The notes: a model not told the origin generated them from the sequence alone. 64,000 nucleotides of DNA from Melaminivora jejuensis (GCF_017811175.1 NZ_JACWIJ010000002.1:1612001-1676000), one strand, 5' to 3'. Numbered from the stretch's first letter, positions 35,801-46,815 are shown. Numbers and translations are program-made.

Positions 35801-38238
35801 TCATGCCAGCTCCAGCGGGATGGGCGCCGCGTGCGGCGCAGGTCGGGAAATTGTTGCGTCGTCGCCACCCGGATCACGGGTCAGGCGTGCGGCATTAGCC
35901 ACCACCAGCAGCGAACTGAGCGCCATGCCCAGGCCGGCCAGCCAGGCCGGCATCAGCCCGGCGATCGCCAGTGGCACACCCAGGGCGTTGTAGCCGGCAG
36001 CCCACCACAGGTTCTGGCGCACGATGCGCAAGGTGCGGCGCGACAGCAGCAATGCCCGTGCAACCAACCCGAGATTGTCGCCCATAACCACCAGGTCGGA
36101 CTTTGACTGGGCCAGCGGCACGGCACGACCGAAGGCAAAGGAAACATGGGCGCCGGCCAGCACTGGCCCGTCGTTCAGGCCATCGCCGACCATGGCCACC
36201 CGATGGCCAGCCTGCTGCAGCTGGCGCAGGCGCGCCAACTTGTCCTGGGGCGTGCAGTCGCCCTGCGCCACGGCGATGCCGGCGCTCTGCGCGATGCGCT
36301 GGACTGCGCCGGCGCGGTCGCCCGACAGCAACTGCACATCGACCCCGATTTGCTGTAGCTTTTGCACCACGGCAATGGCCTCCGGTCGCAGTTGCTCGGC
36401 CAGGCTGAAGCGCGCCAGCTCCGATACCCGACCATCTTGCTCAAGTGACAGCACGGCCTGCTGGCCGGCTGCGCCGTCTTCGGCCACCCGCGCATGGCGG
36501 GCCGAACCCAGGCGCAGCGTGCCACTGCCCGGCTGCACCGTGGCGACCAGCCCGGCGCCAGCGATTTCCTGCACCTCATCCAAAGTCCAGCCAGCAGCGA
36601 AGCGATCCGCCCCTTCGGCGGCCGCGGCAATGGCCCGCGACACCGGATGCAGCGAGTGCCGTGCCAGCAGCGCCGCCAGCGCCAGGACCACGTCGCGCGG
36701 CAGCGGCGCCGCCGGGGGCAGCCGCACTGCCTGCAGCGCCAGGCCATCGGAGGTCAGCGTGCCGGTCTTGTCGAAGACCACCGTATCGACGGCGGCCAGC
36801 GCCTCCAGCGATTGCAGGTTGCGCACCAGCACGCCGCTGCGCGCCAGGGTGCCGGCAGCCGTGAGCATGGCCACCGGCGTGGCCAGCGACAGCGCACAGG
36901 GGCAGGTCACGACCAGCACGGCCACGGCCACCATCAGCGCCTGGCTGGGGTCGGTCGGCCACCACCAGGCCGCCGCCCCGGCAGCAGCCAGCAGCACGCC
37001 GATCAGAAAGGGCCGGGCGATGCGGTCGGCCAACTGCGCCAGGCGCGGCTTTTGCAGCGAGGCACTCTCCATCAGCGCCACGATCTGGCCAAAGCGCGTG
37101 CCCTCGCCCAGGGTCTGCACGCGCACCTGCACGGCTGCGCGCAGGTTGTAGCTGCCGGCGGTGACGCTGGCCCCAGCGGCTTGGGCACCGGTGTCGATTC
37201 GCCCGTCAGCAAGGCTTCGTCGGCCTGGGTGCTGCCGGCCACGATGCAGCCATCGGCTGGAAAGGCCTCGCCCGGCAGCACGCGCACCACATCGCCCACC
37301 CGCAGGCGGCGCGTGGCCACGCGGGTGAAGCCGCCCTCCCCGTCCAGACGCTCGACGCTGTCGGGCAGGCGGTTCATCACGGCCTCCAGCGCCCCGGCGG
37401 TGCGGTCGCGCAGGCGCAGCTCCAGCCAGCGGCCCGTGAGCAGGAAGAACACGAACATGGTCAGCGAGTCGTAATAGACCTCGCGCCCGAACGGCCCGCT
37501 CGGGTCGAACGTCCCCAACATGCTGACCACGAAAGTGATCAACATGCCGGTGGCCACCGGCAGATCCATGCTGACGCGGCGCTGGCGGATGTCGCGCAGG
37601 GCGCTGGAGAAGAACGGCCCGCAGGCGAACAGCACCACCGGCAGGCTGATGACCCAGGAGGCCCAGCGCAGCAACTGCTCCATCTCCAGCGTCAGATCGC
37701 CCGGCATGGCGCGGTAGGCCGGCCATGCGTACATCATGACCTGCATCATGCAAAAGCCCGCCACCAGCCAGCGCCACAACGCCTGGCGGTGCTCGCGCCG
37801 ACGGTGCTCGCGGGCGAAGGCGTCCATGGCCGGCAGCGCCTGGTAGCCGGCACGCTGCACCGCCGCCATCCAGCCCGAGGGCAGCACCTGGCGCGGATCC
37901 CAGACCACGCGCGCACGGCAGGTCGCGGCACTGACATCGGCCTCCTGCACGCCGGGCACGCGGCGCAGGGCTTCCTCGATGGTCAGCGCGCAGGCCGCGC
38001 AGTGCATCCCGCCCAGCACCACGTGCGACTCCCAGGCCGTGTCCTGCGCCGGCGCAGCGGCAGGCCCGGCAGGTGCGGACGCGCCGTGCGGGCGCCCGAA
38101 AGCCGTCCATTCCTGGGGATCATCGAGCAAGGCCGCAGCAGCGGCTGGGGCGGGCGAGGCGGGCGCACCGGGAGCGCTGGAGGCAGCCACAGAAGATGCT
38201 CCGACAGCGGCAGACGGCTCGGATGCGGGATTTGACAT
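35801..38238 (-). CDS. ccoI: Copper-translocating P-type ATPase CcoI/FixI, with a single-base frameshift
   Basis: Heavy-metal P1B ATPase that exports copper for cbb3 assembly; about 812 residues once corrected. The N-terminal metal-binding domain is GGMHCAACALTIEEAL, then membrane helices and the actuator EALLTGESTPVPKP. Here (about 37170-37175) a G run is one base short and the frame shifts; restoring one G reads on as PLGASVTAGSYNLRAAV. The rest is intact: VTCPCALSLATPVAML, phosphorylation site FDKTGTLTSDG, and MVGDGLNDGPVLAGAHVSFA. The span of 2438 nt is one base under 813 codons. ATG 38238 or 38274 may be the start. Confidence 0.92.
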
Positions 38239-38273
38239 GAGACAAAGAGTAACCGGGGAATCAGACAAGCTCA

Positions 38274-38287
38274 TTGACTTGCATCAA
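38274..38287. promoter_or_regulatory. FNR/ANR-type box between ccoI and uspA
   Basis: TTGAC-TTGC-ATCAA matches the FNR consensus at nine of ten positions. It lies 36 nt before the ccoI ATG (minus strand) and about 88 nt before uspA (plus strand), so it could serve either or both divergent genes. Confidence 0.7.
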
Positions 38288-38374
38288 GATGGACAAAGCA
38301 AGCCATCCTACGTTGCCTTCCATAATCATCCAGATCCCATCCAAGAACCTACACAGACCCAGAGGAGTTTTGCC

Positions 38375-38818
38375 ATGTACCAACGCATCCTGATCGCTAC
38401 CGACGGCTCCGAGCTGTCCGAGAAAGCCGTGCAAAGCGGGCTGGAGCTGGCGCGCCTGTCCGGCGCTTCGGTCGTGGCGCTCAAAGTGGTGCCGCGCTAC
38501 CCGCGCAGCTACTTCGAGGGCGGCGCCACGGTCGATCCCGCCGAGGTCAAGCGCATCGAGGCGCACTGGGGCGAAGCCGCGCAGGAGCTGGTCAACAGCA
38601 TCAAGGCGCGCGCCAAGGCCGATGGTGTGAGCGCCAAGGCCGCCGTGGTCAAGTCCGACCTGATCGCCGAGGCCATCATCGCTGCCGCCAAGAAGCACGA
38701 GTGCGACCTGATCGTCATGGCCTCGCATGGCCGCAAGGGCCTCAAGCGCATGTTGCTGGGCAGCGAGACACAGCATGTGCTGACGCACTCGCACACCCCG
38801 GTGCTGGTGCTGCGCTGA
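38375..38818 (+). CDS. Universal stress protein UspA family
   Basis: 147 residues; the ATG at 38375 has AGAGGAG 7 nt upstream. Classic Usp fold: YQRILIATDGSELSEKAV, CDLIVMASHGRKGLKRML, and the ATP-binding G-x2-G-x9-G(S/T) region around SHGRKGLKRMLLGSETQHV with HTPVLVLR at the end. It is divergent from ccoI and shares the FNR-like box, which fits the anaerobic or microaerobic induction known for Usp proteins in other proteobacteria. Confidence 0.95.
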   Translation: MYQRILIATDGSELSEKAVQSGLELARLSGASVVALKVVPRYPRSYFEGGATVDPAEVKRIEAHWGEAAQELVNSIKARAKADGVSAKAAVVKSDLIAEAIIAAAKKHECDLIVMASHGRKGLKRMLLGSETQHVLTHSHTPVLVLR

Positions 38819-38829
38819 ACCGGAAATAT

Positions 38830-38905
38830 CGGTAAAAACCCCTGTAAACCCTTGCTGAGCTTGCGCTGGCAGCTATTGAATCAATAGCTGCCAGGCTTGC
38901 CCGAC
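38830..38905. repeat. Comamonadaceae dispersed repeat, copy 8 (paired, forming a long palindrome)
   Basis: Two half-copies meet head to head and create a 14-bp-arm palindrome, CTGGCAGCTATTGA / TCAATAGCTGCCAG (38866-38894). It lies between convergent uspA and matB, and could act as a bidirectional transcript end, although no T-run is present. Confidence 0.8.
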
Positions 38906-38924
38906 CCCGTGGGCCACGGCCCAT

Positions 38925-40562
38925 TCAGTCCTGGAACAGGCCCTGGTGCTGCTGGCGCAGCAGGTTCTTTTGCACCTTGCCCATGGTGTTGCGCGGCAGC
39001 TCGGCGGCCAGGGCGCAGTGCTTGGGGATTTTGTAGTTGGCCAATTGCGCCTTGAGCGCCGCCAGGATGGCCTGCGGATCGGGCTGCACGCCGGCGCGCG
39101 CCACCACCACGGCCACGCCGACCTCGCCAAAATCCGGGTGCGGCACGCCGACCACGGCGCTCTCGGCCACGCCGGGCAGCTCGTTGATGGCGGCCTCGAT
39201 CTCGGCGGGATAGACGTTGTAGCCGCCGCTGATGATCAAGTCCTTGCTGCGCCCGACGATGGTCACGTAGCCGTCCCGATCCTGCAGACCCACGTCGCCC
39301 GTCCTGAACCAGCCGTCCGACGTGAATTCCTCGGCCGTCTTTTCCGGCATCCGCCAGTAGCCCTTGAAGACGTTGGGGCCGCGCACTTGGATGTGGCCGG
39401 TCTCGCCCGGGGGCAGCAGCGCGCCGCCCTCCTCTTTCCCTTCTTTCCCCTCATCCCCTTCTCCCACCACGCGCAGGCCCACGCCGGGCAGCGGAAAGCC
39501 CACCGTGCCGCCCCGGCGCTCGCTTTGGCCCTGGTAGCGCGCATCCGGGCCGCAGGGGTTGGAGGTCAGCATGATGGTCTCGCTCATGCCGTAGCGCTCC
39601 AGGATGGTGTGGCCGGTGCGCTCCTGCCACTGGTGGAAGGTCTCGATCAAGAGCGGCGCCGAGCCGGAGATGAACAGCCGCATGTGCGCCGCAGCAGCCG
39701 GCGTCAGCCGTGCATCGGCCAACATGCGCACGTACAGCGTCGGCACGCCCATGAAGACGGTGGCGCGCGGCAGGGCCTCGATCACGGCGCGTGGCTCGAA
39801 CCTGGCAAACCAGATCATCTTGCTGCCGTTGATCAGCGCGCCGTGGCTGGCCACGAACAGGCCATGCACGTGGAAGATGGGCAGGGCGTGGATCAGCACG
39901 TCGCCGCCCTGCCCGGGCGTGCGCCAGCCCCAGTAGTCCTTGAGCATCAGCGCGTTGGACAGCAAGTTGCCGTGCGTCAGCATGGCGCCCTTGCTGCGCC
40001 CGGTGGTGCCGCTGGTGTAGAGGATGGCGGCCAGATCGTCGGCGCCGCAAGGCACCGGCTGGTGCGCGTCGCCGAAATACGCGGCGCGCTCGAGCAGGCT
40101 GCCGCCGCGCTCGTCGTCCAGGGTGAAGACGTGCTGCGTGCCGGCGGCGAAGGCAATGCGCGAGACCCAGCCGAAATTGCCCGGCGTACACACCACCACC
40201 GCCGGCTCGGCATTGCCGACGAAGTATTCGATCTCGCTGCTCTGGTAGGCGGTGTTGAGCGGCAGATAGACGTACCCGGCGCGCAGCGTGGCCAGGTACA
40301 GCATCAGCGCCTCGACGGATTTTTCCACCTGCACGGCGATGCGGCTGCCCGCAGGCAAATCCAGCGAGGCCAGCAAATTGGCCATGCGCGCGCTGGCGTG
40401 ATCCAGGTCGCGCCAGGAGTAGTGCCGCCAGCCGCCCTCGGGCGTCGCCGCCTCGATGGCGGTGCTGTCCAGGTCGGACGGAAAGGCGGCGCGCAGGGCG
40501 CTGAACAGGTTGTGCGATACACACTGCAGCGGCTGGGCGATCTGGGCGTCAGAAGTGGTCAT
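38925..40562 (-). CDS. matB: Malonyl-CoA synthetase (MatB-like AMP-forming ligase)
   Basis: 545-residue acyl-adenylate-forming enzyme; ATG 40562 (MTTSDAQIAQP). It activates malonate with ATP and CoA. AMP-binding motifs: AAILYTSGTTGRSKGAMLTH, ERYGMSETIMLTSNP, GWFRTGDVGLQDRDGYV and the C-terminal hinge with VGRSKDLIISGGYNVYPAEI; the catalytic Lys sits in LPRNTMGKVQKN. The low-complexity EGDEGKEGKEEGG insert near residue 395 is unusual. It is the last gene of a malonate operon with an enoyl-CoA hydratase and malonyl-CoA decarboxylase, which supports malonate over other acids. Confidence 0.92.
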   Translation of the reverse strand: MTTSDAQIAQPLQCVSHNLFSALRAAFPSDLDSTAIEAATPEGGWRHYSWRDLDHASARMANLLASLDLPAGSRIAVQVEKSVEALMLYLATLRAGYVYLPLNTAYQSSEIEYFVGNAEPAVVVCTPGNFGWVSRIAFAAGTQHVFTLDDERGGSLLERAAYFGDAHQPVPCGADDLAAILYTSGTTGRSKGAMLTHGNLLSNALMLKDYWGWRTPGQGGDVLIHALPIFHVHGLFVASHGALINGSKMIWFARFEPRAVIEALPRATVFMGVPTLYVRMLADARLTPAAAAHMRLFISGSAPLLIETFHQWQERTGHTILERYGMSETIMLTSNPCGPDARYQGQSERRGGTVGFPLPGVGLRVVGEGDEGKEGKEEGGALLPPGETGHIQVRGPNVFKGYWRMPEKTAEEFTSDGWFRTGDVGLQDRDGYVTIVGRSKDLIISGGYNVYPAEIEAAINELPGVAESAVVGVPHPDFGEVGVAVVVARAGVQPDPQAILAALKAQLANYKIPKHCALAAELPRNTMGKVQKNLLRQQHQGLFQD

Positions 40563-40582
40563 GGCGATGGATGGCAAGGGTT

Positions 40583-41413
40583 TCAGAAAACCGGCGCGCG
40601 CTTGGCCAGGAAGGCGCCTATGCCTTCGCGGTGCTCGGCGCTGTCGGCATAGGCATAGGGGTCGGCCGGGGCTGCAGCCACTTCGTTTTCGATAGCTGAC
40701 AGCGCTTGTCCAGCAAGGCTTTGGGCCATTTTTGATGCTGAAAACGCCCGCAGCGTCTGCTTGTTCATGCGCGCCGCCTGAGGCGCCAGGGCAGCGATGC
40801 GGCGCACGCTGGCCAGGGCCTCTTGGGCCAATGTCTCGGGCGCCACCACCCGACTCAGAAAGCCCTGCTGCGCCAGCTCGGGCGCGCCGAAGGTGGCGGC
40901 CTCCAGCAGCATCTGGCGCGCCAGCACCTCGCCCACGGCGCCGGCCACCAGCGCCGCCTCGCGCGGCGCCATGGGAAAGCCCAGGCGCGCAATCGGCGCG
41001 CCAAAGCGCGCATTCTGCGCGGCGATGCGGATGTCGCAGCAGCTGGCGATCTCCACGCCCGCGCCCATGCAGGCGCCGGCGATGGCGGCGACGATGGGCA
41101 CGTCGCACGCCAGCATGGCCGACAGGCCACCCCAGACCTCGTCCTCATGAAAGGCGCGCAACTGCGCCGCGTCGAAGCGAAAGGCCGGGTATTCCGAAAT
41201 GTCGCCGCCGGCGCAAAAGGCCGTGCCGGCGCCCTCCAGCAGCACGCAGCGGATGCCGGCGTCGCGCTGGATGGCGAGGAACACCTCGCGCAACTGGCGC
41301 CACATGGCGCGCGACATGGCGTTGAGCCGGCCATCGTGGCGCAGCACCACGCGCACCACGCCCGGCCCGGCTTCGGCCTCGGTCAGCCGGGCGAATTCGA
41401 TTGCAGCAGTCAT
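40583..41413 (-). CDS. Enoyl-CoA hydratase/isomerase family protein in the malonate operon, with embedded repeat
   Basis: 276-residue crotonase-fold protein; ATG 41413 is preceded by AAGG (an ATG six codons earlier is less likely). Oxyanion-hole segments: AGTAFCAGGDISEYPAF and AIAGACMGAGVEIASCCDIR; then FGAPIARLGFPMAPREAALV. Near the C-terminus residues about 223-243 (with SKMAQSLAGQALSAIENE) are encoded by an in-frame dispersed repeat, inside the region of the last helices. It sits between malonyl-CoA decarboxylase and matB; its role there is unclear, perhaps another malonate-derived or acyl-CoA substrate. Confidence 0.9.
   Translation of the reverse strand: MTAAIEFARLTEAEAGPGVVRVVLRHDGRLNAMSRAMWRQLREVFLAIQRDAGIRCVLLEGAGTAFCAGGDISEYPAFRFDAAQLRAFHEDEVWGGLSAMLACDVPIVAAIAGACMGAGVEIASCCDIRIAAQNARFGAPIARLGFPMAPREAALVAGAVGEVLARQMLLEAATFGAPELAQQGFLSRVVAPETLAQEALASVRRIAALAPQAARMNKQTLRAFSASKMAQSLAGQALSAIENEVAAAPADPYAYADSAEHREGIGAFLAKRAPVF
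40686..40746 (+). repeat. Comamonadaceae dispersed repeat, copy 9 (inside a coding gene)
   Basis: Plus-orientation copy (CGATAGCTGACAGCGCTTGT, then ccagcaaggctttgggcc) fully within the enoyl-CoA hydratase gene and translated in frame on the opposite strand. Confidence 0.88.
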
Positions 41414-41449
41414 CTGCCCCTTCCCCATCAAACCAGAATGCGCCCAGGC

Positions 41450-43021
41450 TCAGGCGGACAGCAGGCTCTCGATCTCGCTGGAGACCGCAATCCTGCCCTT
41501 GGCCAGCTGCTCGCGGTGCTTGTCCAGGCGCTTGAGGTCGTACAGATAGTTGACCATCAGGCCAAAGGACTGCTTGATGCCCTTGGCCGAAGGATCGCCG
41601 GCCCAGTTCAGGCGCTCCACGCGCGCGCCATTGCCCAGGTGGAAGCGCGCTACCGGATCGACCGGGCGGCCATCCTTCAACTCCTGCCCCAGGTAGCGCG
41701 CGGCGCTGCGCTTGAGCAAGCGCCGCAGCGGCGACTTGGCCGGCAGCTCCAGGCCCTGCTCGGCTGCGGCAGCCAGCACCTGGGCCAGCTCGGGCGCGCT
41801 CTTCGCCGGCAGTTGCAGCGCGCGCGCCAGCTCGGCGCGCTCCTTGTCGCCGAGCTCGGCCAGGACAGTGGCGCCGTTCTTGGTCAGCCAGGCGCGAAAG
41901 CCCGGGATCGGCGAGAGCGTGGCAAAAGTGCGCAGGCGCGGAAACTCCTCGGTCAGCGTCTCCACCACATGCTTGATCAGCGAGTCGCCGAAGCTCACGC
42001 CGCGCAGGCCGGTCTGGGTGTTGCTGATGGAATAGAAGATGGCCGTCGTGGCGCGCTTGAGATCGGCCGGCGCAGCGGTCTCGTCCAGCAGCGGCGTGAT
42101 GCTGTCGGAGATGGCATCGACCAGCGCCACCTCGACGAAGATCAGCGGCTCACCCTGCAGGCGCGGGTGGAAGAAGCCATAGCAGCGCCGGTGCTCGCCG
42201 ACGCGGTTCTTCAGGTCGGCCCAGCTCTTGATGTCGTGGACAGCCTCGTATTTGATGAGCTTTTCCAGCAGCGACGCGGGCGAGTCCCAGGACAGGCGGC
42301 GCAGCTCCAGAAAGGCCACGTCGAACCAGGTGGAAAACAGCTGCTCCAGCTCCGCGTCCAGCGGCAGCAGGCGGCGCTCGGCTTTCAGGCGCGGCAGCAG
42401 CTCGGCGCGCAGATCGACCAGGAAGCGCAGGCCTTCGGGGAACACGGCAAAGCGCTGCAGCAGCCGGGTGCGCGGCGCGACCAGCGCGCGGCGCAGGTGG
42501 GCCTCGGCCTGGGGCGCCTCGTCGGTGCCGGCGGCGTCGGCGTAGCGCTGCTGCGCGCTCGTGACCTGGGCGGCGTCGGCGGCGAAGTGCTCGCACAGCA
42601 GCAGCCACAGGTCGCGCCGCTCCTCGGGTGTGGCATCGGCATACCACTCGGCCACGGCCTGGGCGCGGCGCCCGGCCTCGATCTCGCTCACGCGCGGGGC
42701 GGCGACTTCCTGCAGATCGGTCAGCAGGCGGCGCAGGGCGCGCGGCGTCAACGCCTCGTCCTCGCGGCGCAGCGTGGCCTTGAGGCGCTCGTGGGTGCTG
42801 CGGCTGACAACTGCCGCATCGCGCCGGGCCTTGGGCTTGGCTGCGGGTTCGGCGCCGGTGCCGGCCTGGGAGCCAGGCTGCACCGGGGGCTGAACCGGGG
42901 GCTGAGTGGCGTCGGGTTGGGTGGCGTCGGGTTGGGTGGCGTCGGGTTGGGTGGCGTCGGGCTGGGGAGCGGCGGCCTTGCGGCCGACCTTGCGTGCGAT
43001 CCAGGAGGCAGGTGAGTTCAT
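41450..43021 (-). CDS. Malonyl-CoA decarboxylase
   Basis: 523 residues from ATG 43021 (MNSPASWIARKVGRK). It converts malonyl-CoA to acetyl-CoA and CO2. An N-terminal low-complexity Pro/Gln tract is followed by the helical domain (about 90-200), then the GNAT-like catalytic domain: GEHRRCYGFFHPRLQGEPLI, SISNTQTGLRGVSFGDSLIK, and the C-terminal RFHLGNGARVERLNW and GIKQSFGLMVNYLYDL, which hold the conserved catalytic His and Tyr regions of the MLYCD/MatA family. First gene of the malonate operon, directly upstream of the hydratase and matB. Confidence 0.93.
   Translation of the reverse strand: MNSPASWIARKVGRKAAAPQPDATQPDATQPDATQPDATQPPVQPPVQPGSQAGTGAEPAAKPKARRDAAVVSRSTHERLKATLRREDEALTPRALRRLLTDLQEVAAPRVSEIEAGRRAQAVAEWYADATPEERRDLWLLLCEHFAADAAQVTSAQQRYADAAGTDEAPQAEAHLRRALVAPRTRLLQRFAVFPEGLRFLVDLRAELLPRLKAERRLLPLDAELEQLFSTWFDVAFLELRRLSWDSPASLLEKLIKYEAVHDIKSWADLKNRVGEHRRCYGFFHPRLQGEPLIFVEVALVDAISDSITPLLDETAAPADLKRATTAIFYSISNTQTGLRGVSFGDSLIKHVVETLTEEFPRLRTFATLSPIPGFRAWLTKNGATVLAELGDKERAELARALQLPAKSAPELAQVLAAAAEQGLELPAKSPLRRLLKRSAARYLGQELKDGRPVDPVARFHLGNGARVERLNWAGDPSAKGIKQSFGLMVNYLYDLKRLDKHREQLAKGRIAVSSEIESLLSA
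42898..42963 (-). repeat. Tandem 15-bp coding repeat (PDATQ) in malonyl-CoA decarboxylase
   Basis: About four perfect copies of a 15-bp unit (gcgtcgggttgggtg on the plus strand) encode PDATQ repeats, followed by two PPVQ-like units. The 15-bp unit keeps frame, so copy-number change would be tolerated. It lies in the N-terminal linker before the folded domain. Confidence 0.9.
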
Positions 43022-43107
43022 GGAAGAAGCCGGCTGGCGATGGGAGTGGAATGAATGGATGGAGTAAAGAAAGTGCAGGCCTCGGGTGCCATGCATTGGT
43101 TGATGTT

Positions 43108-43164
43108 TACCAAAAATGATAGCTCCCAGCGCTTGTCTGGCAATGGTTTGAGGCCAATTTGATG
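43108..43164 (+). repeat. Comamonadaceae dispersed repeat, copy 10
   Basis: Plus-orientation copy (TGATAGCTCCCAGCGCTTGT, then ggcaatggtttgaggcc) between lgt and the malonate operon. Confidence 0.8.
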
Positions 43165-43165
43165 C

Positions 43166-43963
43166 TTATCTTGCCTGGCGTTGCGCATACAGCCACAGGG
43201 CGCTGCCGGCCAGAACCATGGGCACGCACAGCCACTGGCCCATGGACAGGCCCAGGCCCAGCAGGCCCAGGAAGCTGTCGGGTTCGCGGAAATATTCGGC
43301 GACAAAGCGCAGCACGCCGTAGCCGGCCAGGAAGGCGCCGGCCACCTCGCCGCGCTTTCTCGGGCGGCGCGCATACAGCCACAGCAGCGCGAACAGCAGC
43401 AGGCCTTCGAGCAGGAACTGGTAGATCTGCGAGGGGTGGCGCGCCAGCATGGAGCCGCTTTGCGGAAACACCATGCCCCAGGGCAGATCGGGCGAGGCCA
43501 GGCGGCCCCACAGCTCGCCGTTGATGAAGTTGCCGATGCGCCCCGCCGCCAGGCCCGTGGGCACGCAGGGCGCGACGAAATCCGCCACCTCCAGCCAGGG
43601 CCGGCCACGCGAGTGGGCAAACCACAGCATGGCGCCGATCACGCCCAGCAGGCCGCCGTGAAAGCTCATACCACCCTGCCAGATGGCGAAGATCTCCAGC
43701 GGGTGCTCGGCGTAATAGCCAGGCTTGTAGAACAGGCAGTAGCCCAGCCGCCCGCCCAGCACCACGCCCAGCACGCCCAAAAACAGGATGTCCTCCACAT
43801 CCTTGCGCGTCCAGGCCAGCGACGCATAGGGCGGATGGCGCAGGCGCAGCGTGCCCAGCAGCATGAACAGGGCAAAGGCGGCCAGGTAGGTCAGGCCATA
43901 CCAGTGGATGGCCAGCGGCCCCACTTGCAGGGCCACAGGGTCGATATGCGGGTACATCAGCAT
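43166..43963 (-). CDS. lgt: Prolipoprotein diacylglyceryl transferase
   Basis: 265 residues from the ATG at 43963 ([12 protein letters not shown]); an ATG four codons upstream also exists. Integral inner-membrane enzyme, about seven helices, that adds diacylglyceryl to the lipobox cysteine of prolipoproteins. Signature segments: [20 protein letters not shown]-type [17 protein letters not shown], and the highly conserved [18 protein letters not shown]; then [18 protein letters not shown]. It would act on the several lipoproteins in this window. It is followed by a repeat and the malonate operon. Confidence 0.97.
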   Translation of the reverse strand: MLMYPHIDPVALQVGPLAIHWYGLTYLAAFALFMLLGTLRLRHPPYASLAWTRKDVEDILFLGVLGVVLGGRLGYCLFYKPGYYAEHPLEIFAIWQGGMSFHGGLLGVIGAMLWFAHSRGRPWLEVADFVAPCVPTGLAAGRIGNFINGELWGRLASPDLPWGMVFPQSGSMLARHPSQIYQFLLEGLLLFALLWLYARRPRKRGEVAGAFLAGYGVLRFVAEYFREPDSFLGLLGLGLSMGQWLCVPMVLAGSALWLYAQRQAR

Positions 43964-44054
43964 GATGGCGGGCATTGTGGCCCAGCGGCACCCGGCCAGC
44001 GGCGCCGGCAGCGACAGCCCGGGCCGGCAGAGTCTGCGGCATCAGCCCGGCACA

Positions 44055-45296
44055 TCAGCCCTCGCGCCGCTCCAGCGCGCGCAGCGCCAGCAGCAGGCCC
44101 ATGCCCACCAGCATCACGGCGGCGGTCGCCCACAGCGCACCGGCGTAGCTGCCGGTGCGGGTGGCCACCGCGCCGGTCATGGCCGGGGCGATGACCTGCG
44201 CCGCGCCATAGCTCAGCGTCAGCCGCGCCATGGCCTTGGAGGGGTTGTCCGGGTAGCGCCGGCCCATGAGCGCCAGCGTCAGGCTGACGATGCCGGCAAA
44301 GGTGCCGCCATAGAGCACGGCGCTGGCCAGGTTCCACAGCGGCGCGCCGCTGACCGCCGGCAGCACGATGGAGACGATCTGCAGCGCATAGGCCAGCAGC
44401 AGCGCCGGCACCTGCCCAAGCGCGCCGGCGATGCGATCCCACAGCAGGCTCGACGGCACGGCGGCCAGGCCGATGACGATCCACACCAGCGGCCCGCGCC
44501 CGGCCATGAGCGGCATTTTCTCGACGATATCGACGATGAAGGTGGCGCTGACCACGTAGCCGAAGCCAGCGCAGAAATAGGTCGCCATCATCAGCGTCAG
44601 CCACTGGCGCGAGGGCGCGCGCGGTTGGCCAGCGGCCAGCGGCGCGGCAGAACTGCCACTTGCCACCGCCACGTCGCCGGGCCGGGGCATCCAGGCCCAG
44701 GCCGGCAGGAAGAACACCAGCCCCAGCGCCCCCAGCGCCAGCCACTGCTGCGACCAGGCCAGTTGCGCCACCGCCCCGGCGGACAGGCCCGACACGGCAA
44801 TGCCCAGGCCCAGGCCGGTGAAATGCAGGCCCAGCACCGGACGCTGGCGCTGGCGCATCAGCCAGTTCAGCACCAGCCCCGAGGCCAGCAACATGCCGGC
44901 GCTGCTGGACATGCCGCCGATGAAGCGCAGCAGCGCCCAGAGCCACACGTCCTCGGTCAGCCCCATGGCGGCGGTGCTGAGCACGCCGGCCACCAGGCCC
45001 CAGCGGTAATAGACGAACTTGCGCGCCATGTCGCCGGTGACGGCGGCGATCAGCGCGCCGGCGATGTAGCCGCCGTAGTTGGCCGCCGCCAGCCAGCCGC
45101 CGGCCAGGTAGGACAGGCCGGCCTGCTCGCGCATGACCGGCAGCAGCGGCGTGTAGGCAAAGCGCGCCAGGCCGATGGTCAGGATCAGGGAAAAGACGCC
45201 GGCCAGCAGCACGCGCAGGCGCTCGGCGCCGGGATTCGGCAAGGTTGTGGAAGTTGTCAATTTCTGTGCCCAGGTACATGTCTCCAGGAGAGGCAT
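44055..45296 (-). CDS. MFS transporter, YbfB/YjiJ family
   Basis: 413 residues, about twelve hydrophobic helices. Matches the YbfB/YjiJ group: SLILTIGLARFAYTPLLPVM, GGWLAAANYGGYIAGALIAA, VWLWALLRFIGGMSSSAGML and a C-terminal GAAQVIAPAMTGAVATRTGS. The group exports or imports unknown small molecules. The start is uncertain: ATG 45296 has no ribosome site, and the helices begin near residue 28. It converges with neither neighbour; argA is divergent from it. Confidence 0.85.
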   Translation of the reverse strand: MPLLETCTWAQKLTTSTTLPNPGAERLRVLLAGVFSLILTIGLARFAYTPLLPVMREQAGLSYLAGGWLAAANYGGYIAGALIAAVTGDMARKFVYYRWGLVAGVLSTAAMGLTEDVWLWALLRFIGGMSSSAGMLLASGLVLNWLMRQRQRPVLGLHFTGLGLGIAVSGLSAGAVAQLAWSQQWLALGALGLVFFLPAWAWMPRPGDVAVASGSSAAPLAAGQPRAPSRQWLTLMMATYFCAGFGYVVSATFIVDIVEKMPLMAGRGPLVWIVIGLAAVPSSLLWDRIAGALGQVPALLLAYALQIVSIVLPAVSGAPLWNLASAVLYGGTFAGIVSLTLALMGRRYPDNPSKAMARLTLSYGAAQVIAPAMTGAVATRTGSYAGALWATAAVMLVGMGLLLALRALERREG

Positions 45297-45468
45297 CGTA
45301 GTGGACGGGCAGCCACCGCCGTGACCTGGCGGCGACCCTGCAGCCAGCTGGCGCAGCCACTACACTGCACGCTTTTCGCTTGCACCGCCCGCCGCCTGCC
45401 CATGCGCAGCCCAGGGTCCGCAGGCTTTTTTTGTCCCCGATGCCGGCCTCTGCCCAGCCTTGCGCGCT

Positions 45469-46801
<1,333 letters not shown>

Positions 46802-46815
<14 letters not shown>

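Noticed and set aside
38925..41108. 727-codon frame extending matB upstream
   Set aside because: The extra N-terminal part is an off-frame reading of the enoyl-CoA hydratase; the enzyme starts at 40562.
42898..42963. Possible CRISPR array
   Set aside because: The 15-bp units are adjacent without spacers and encode a protein repeat.
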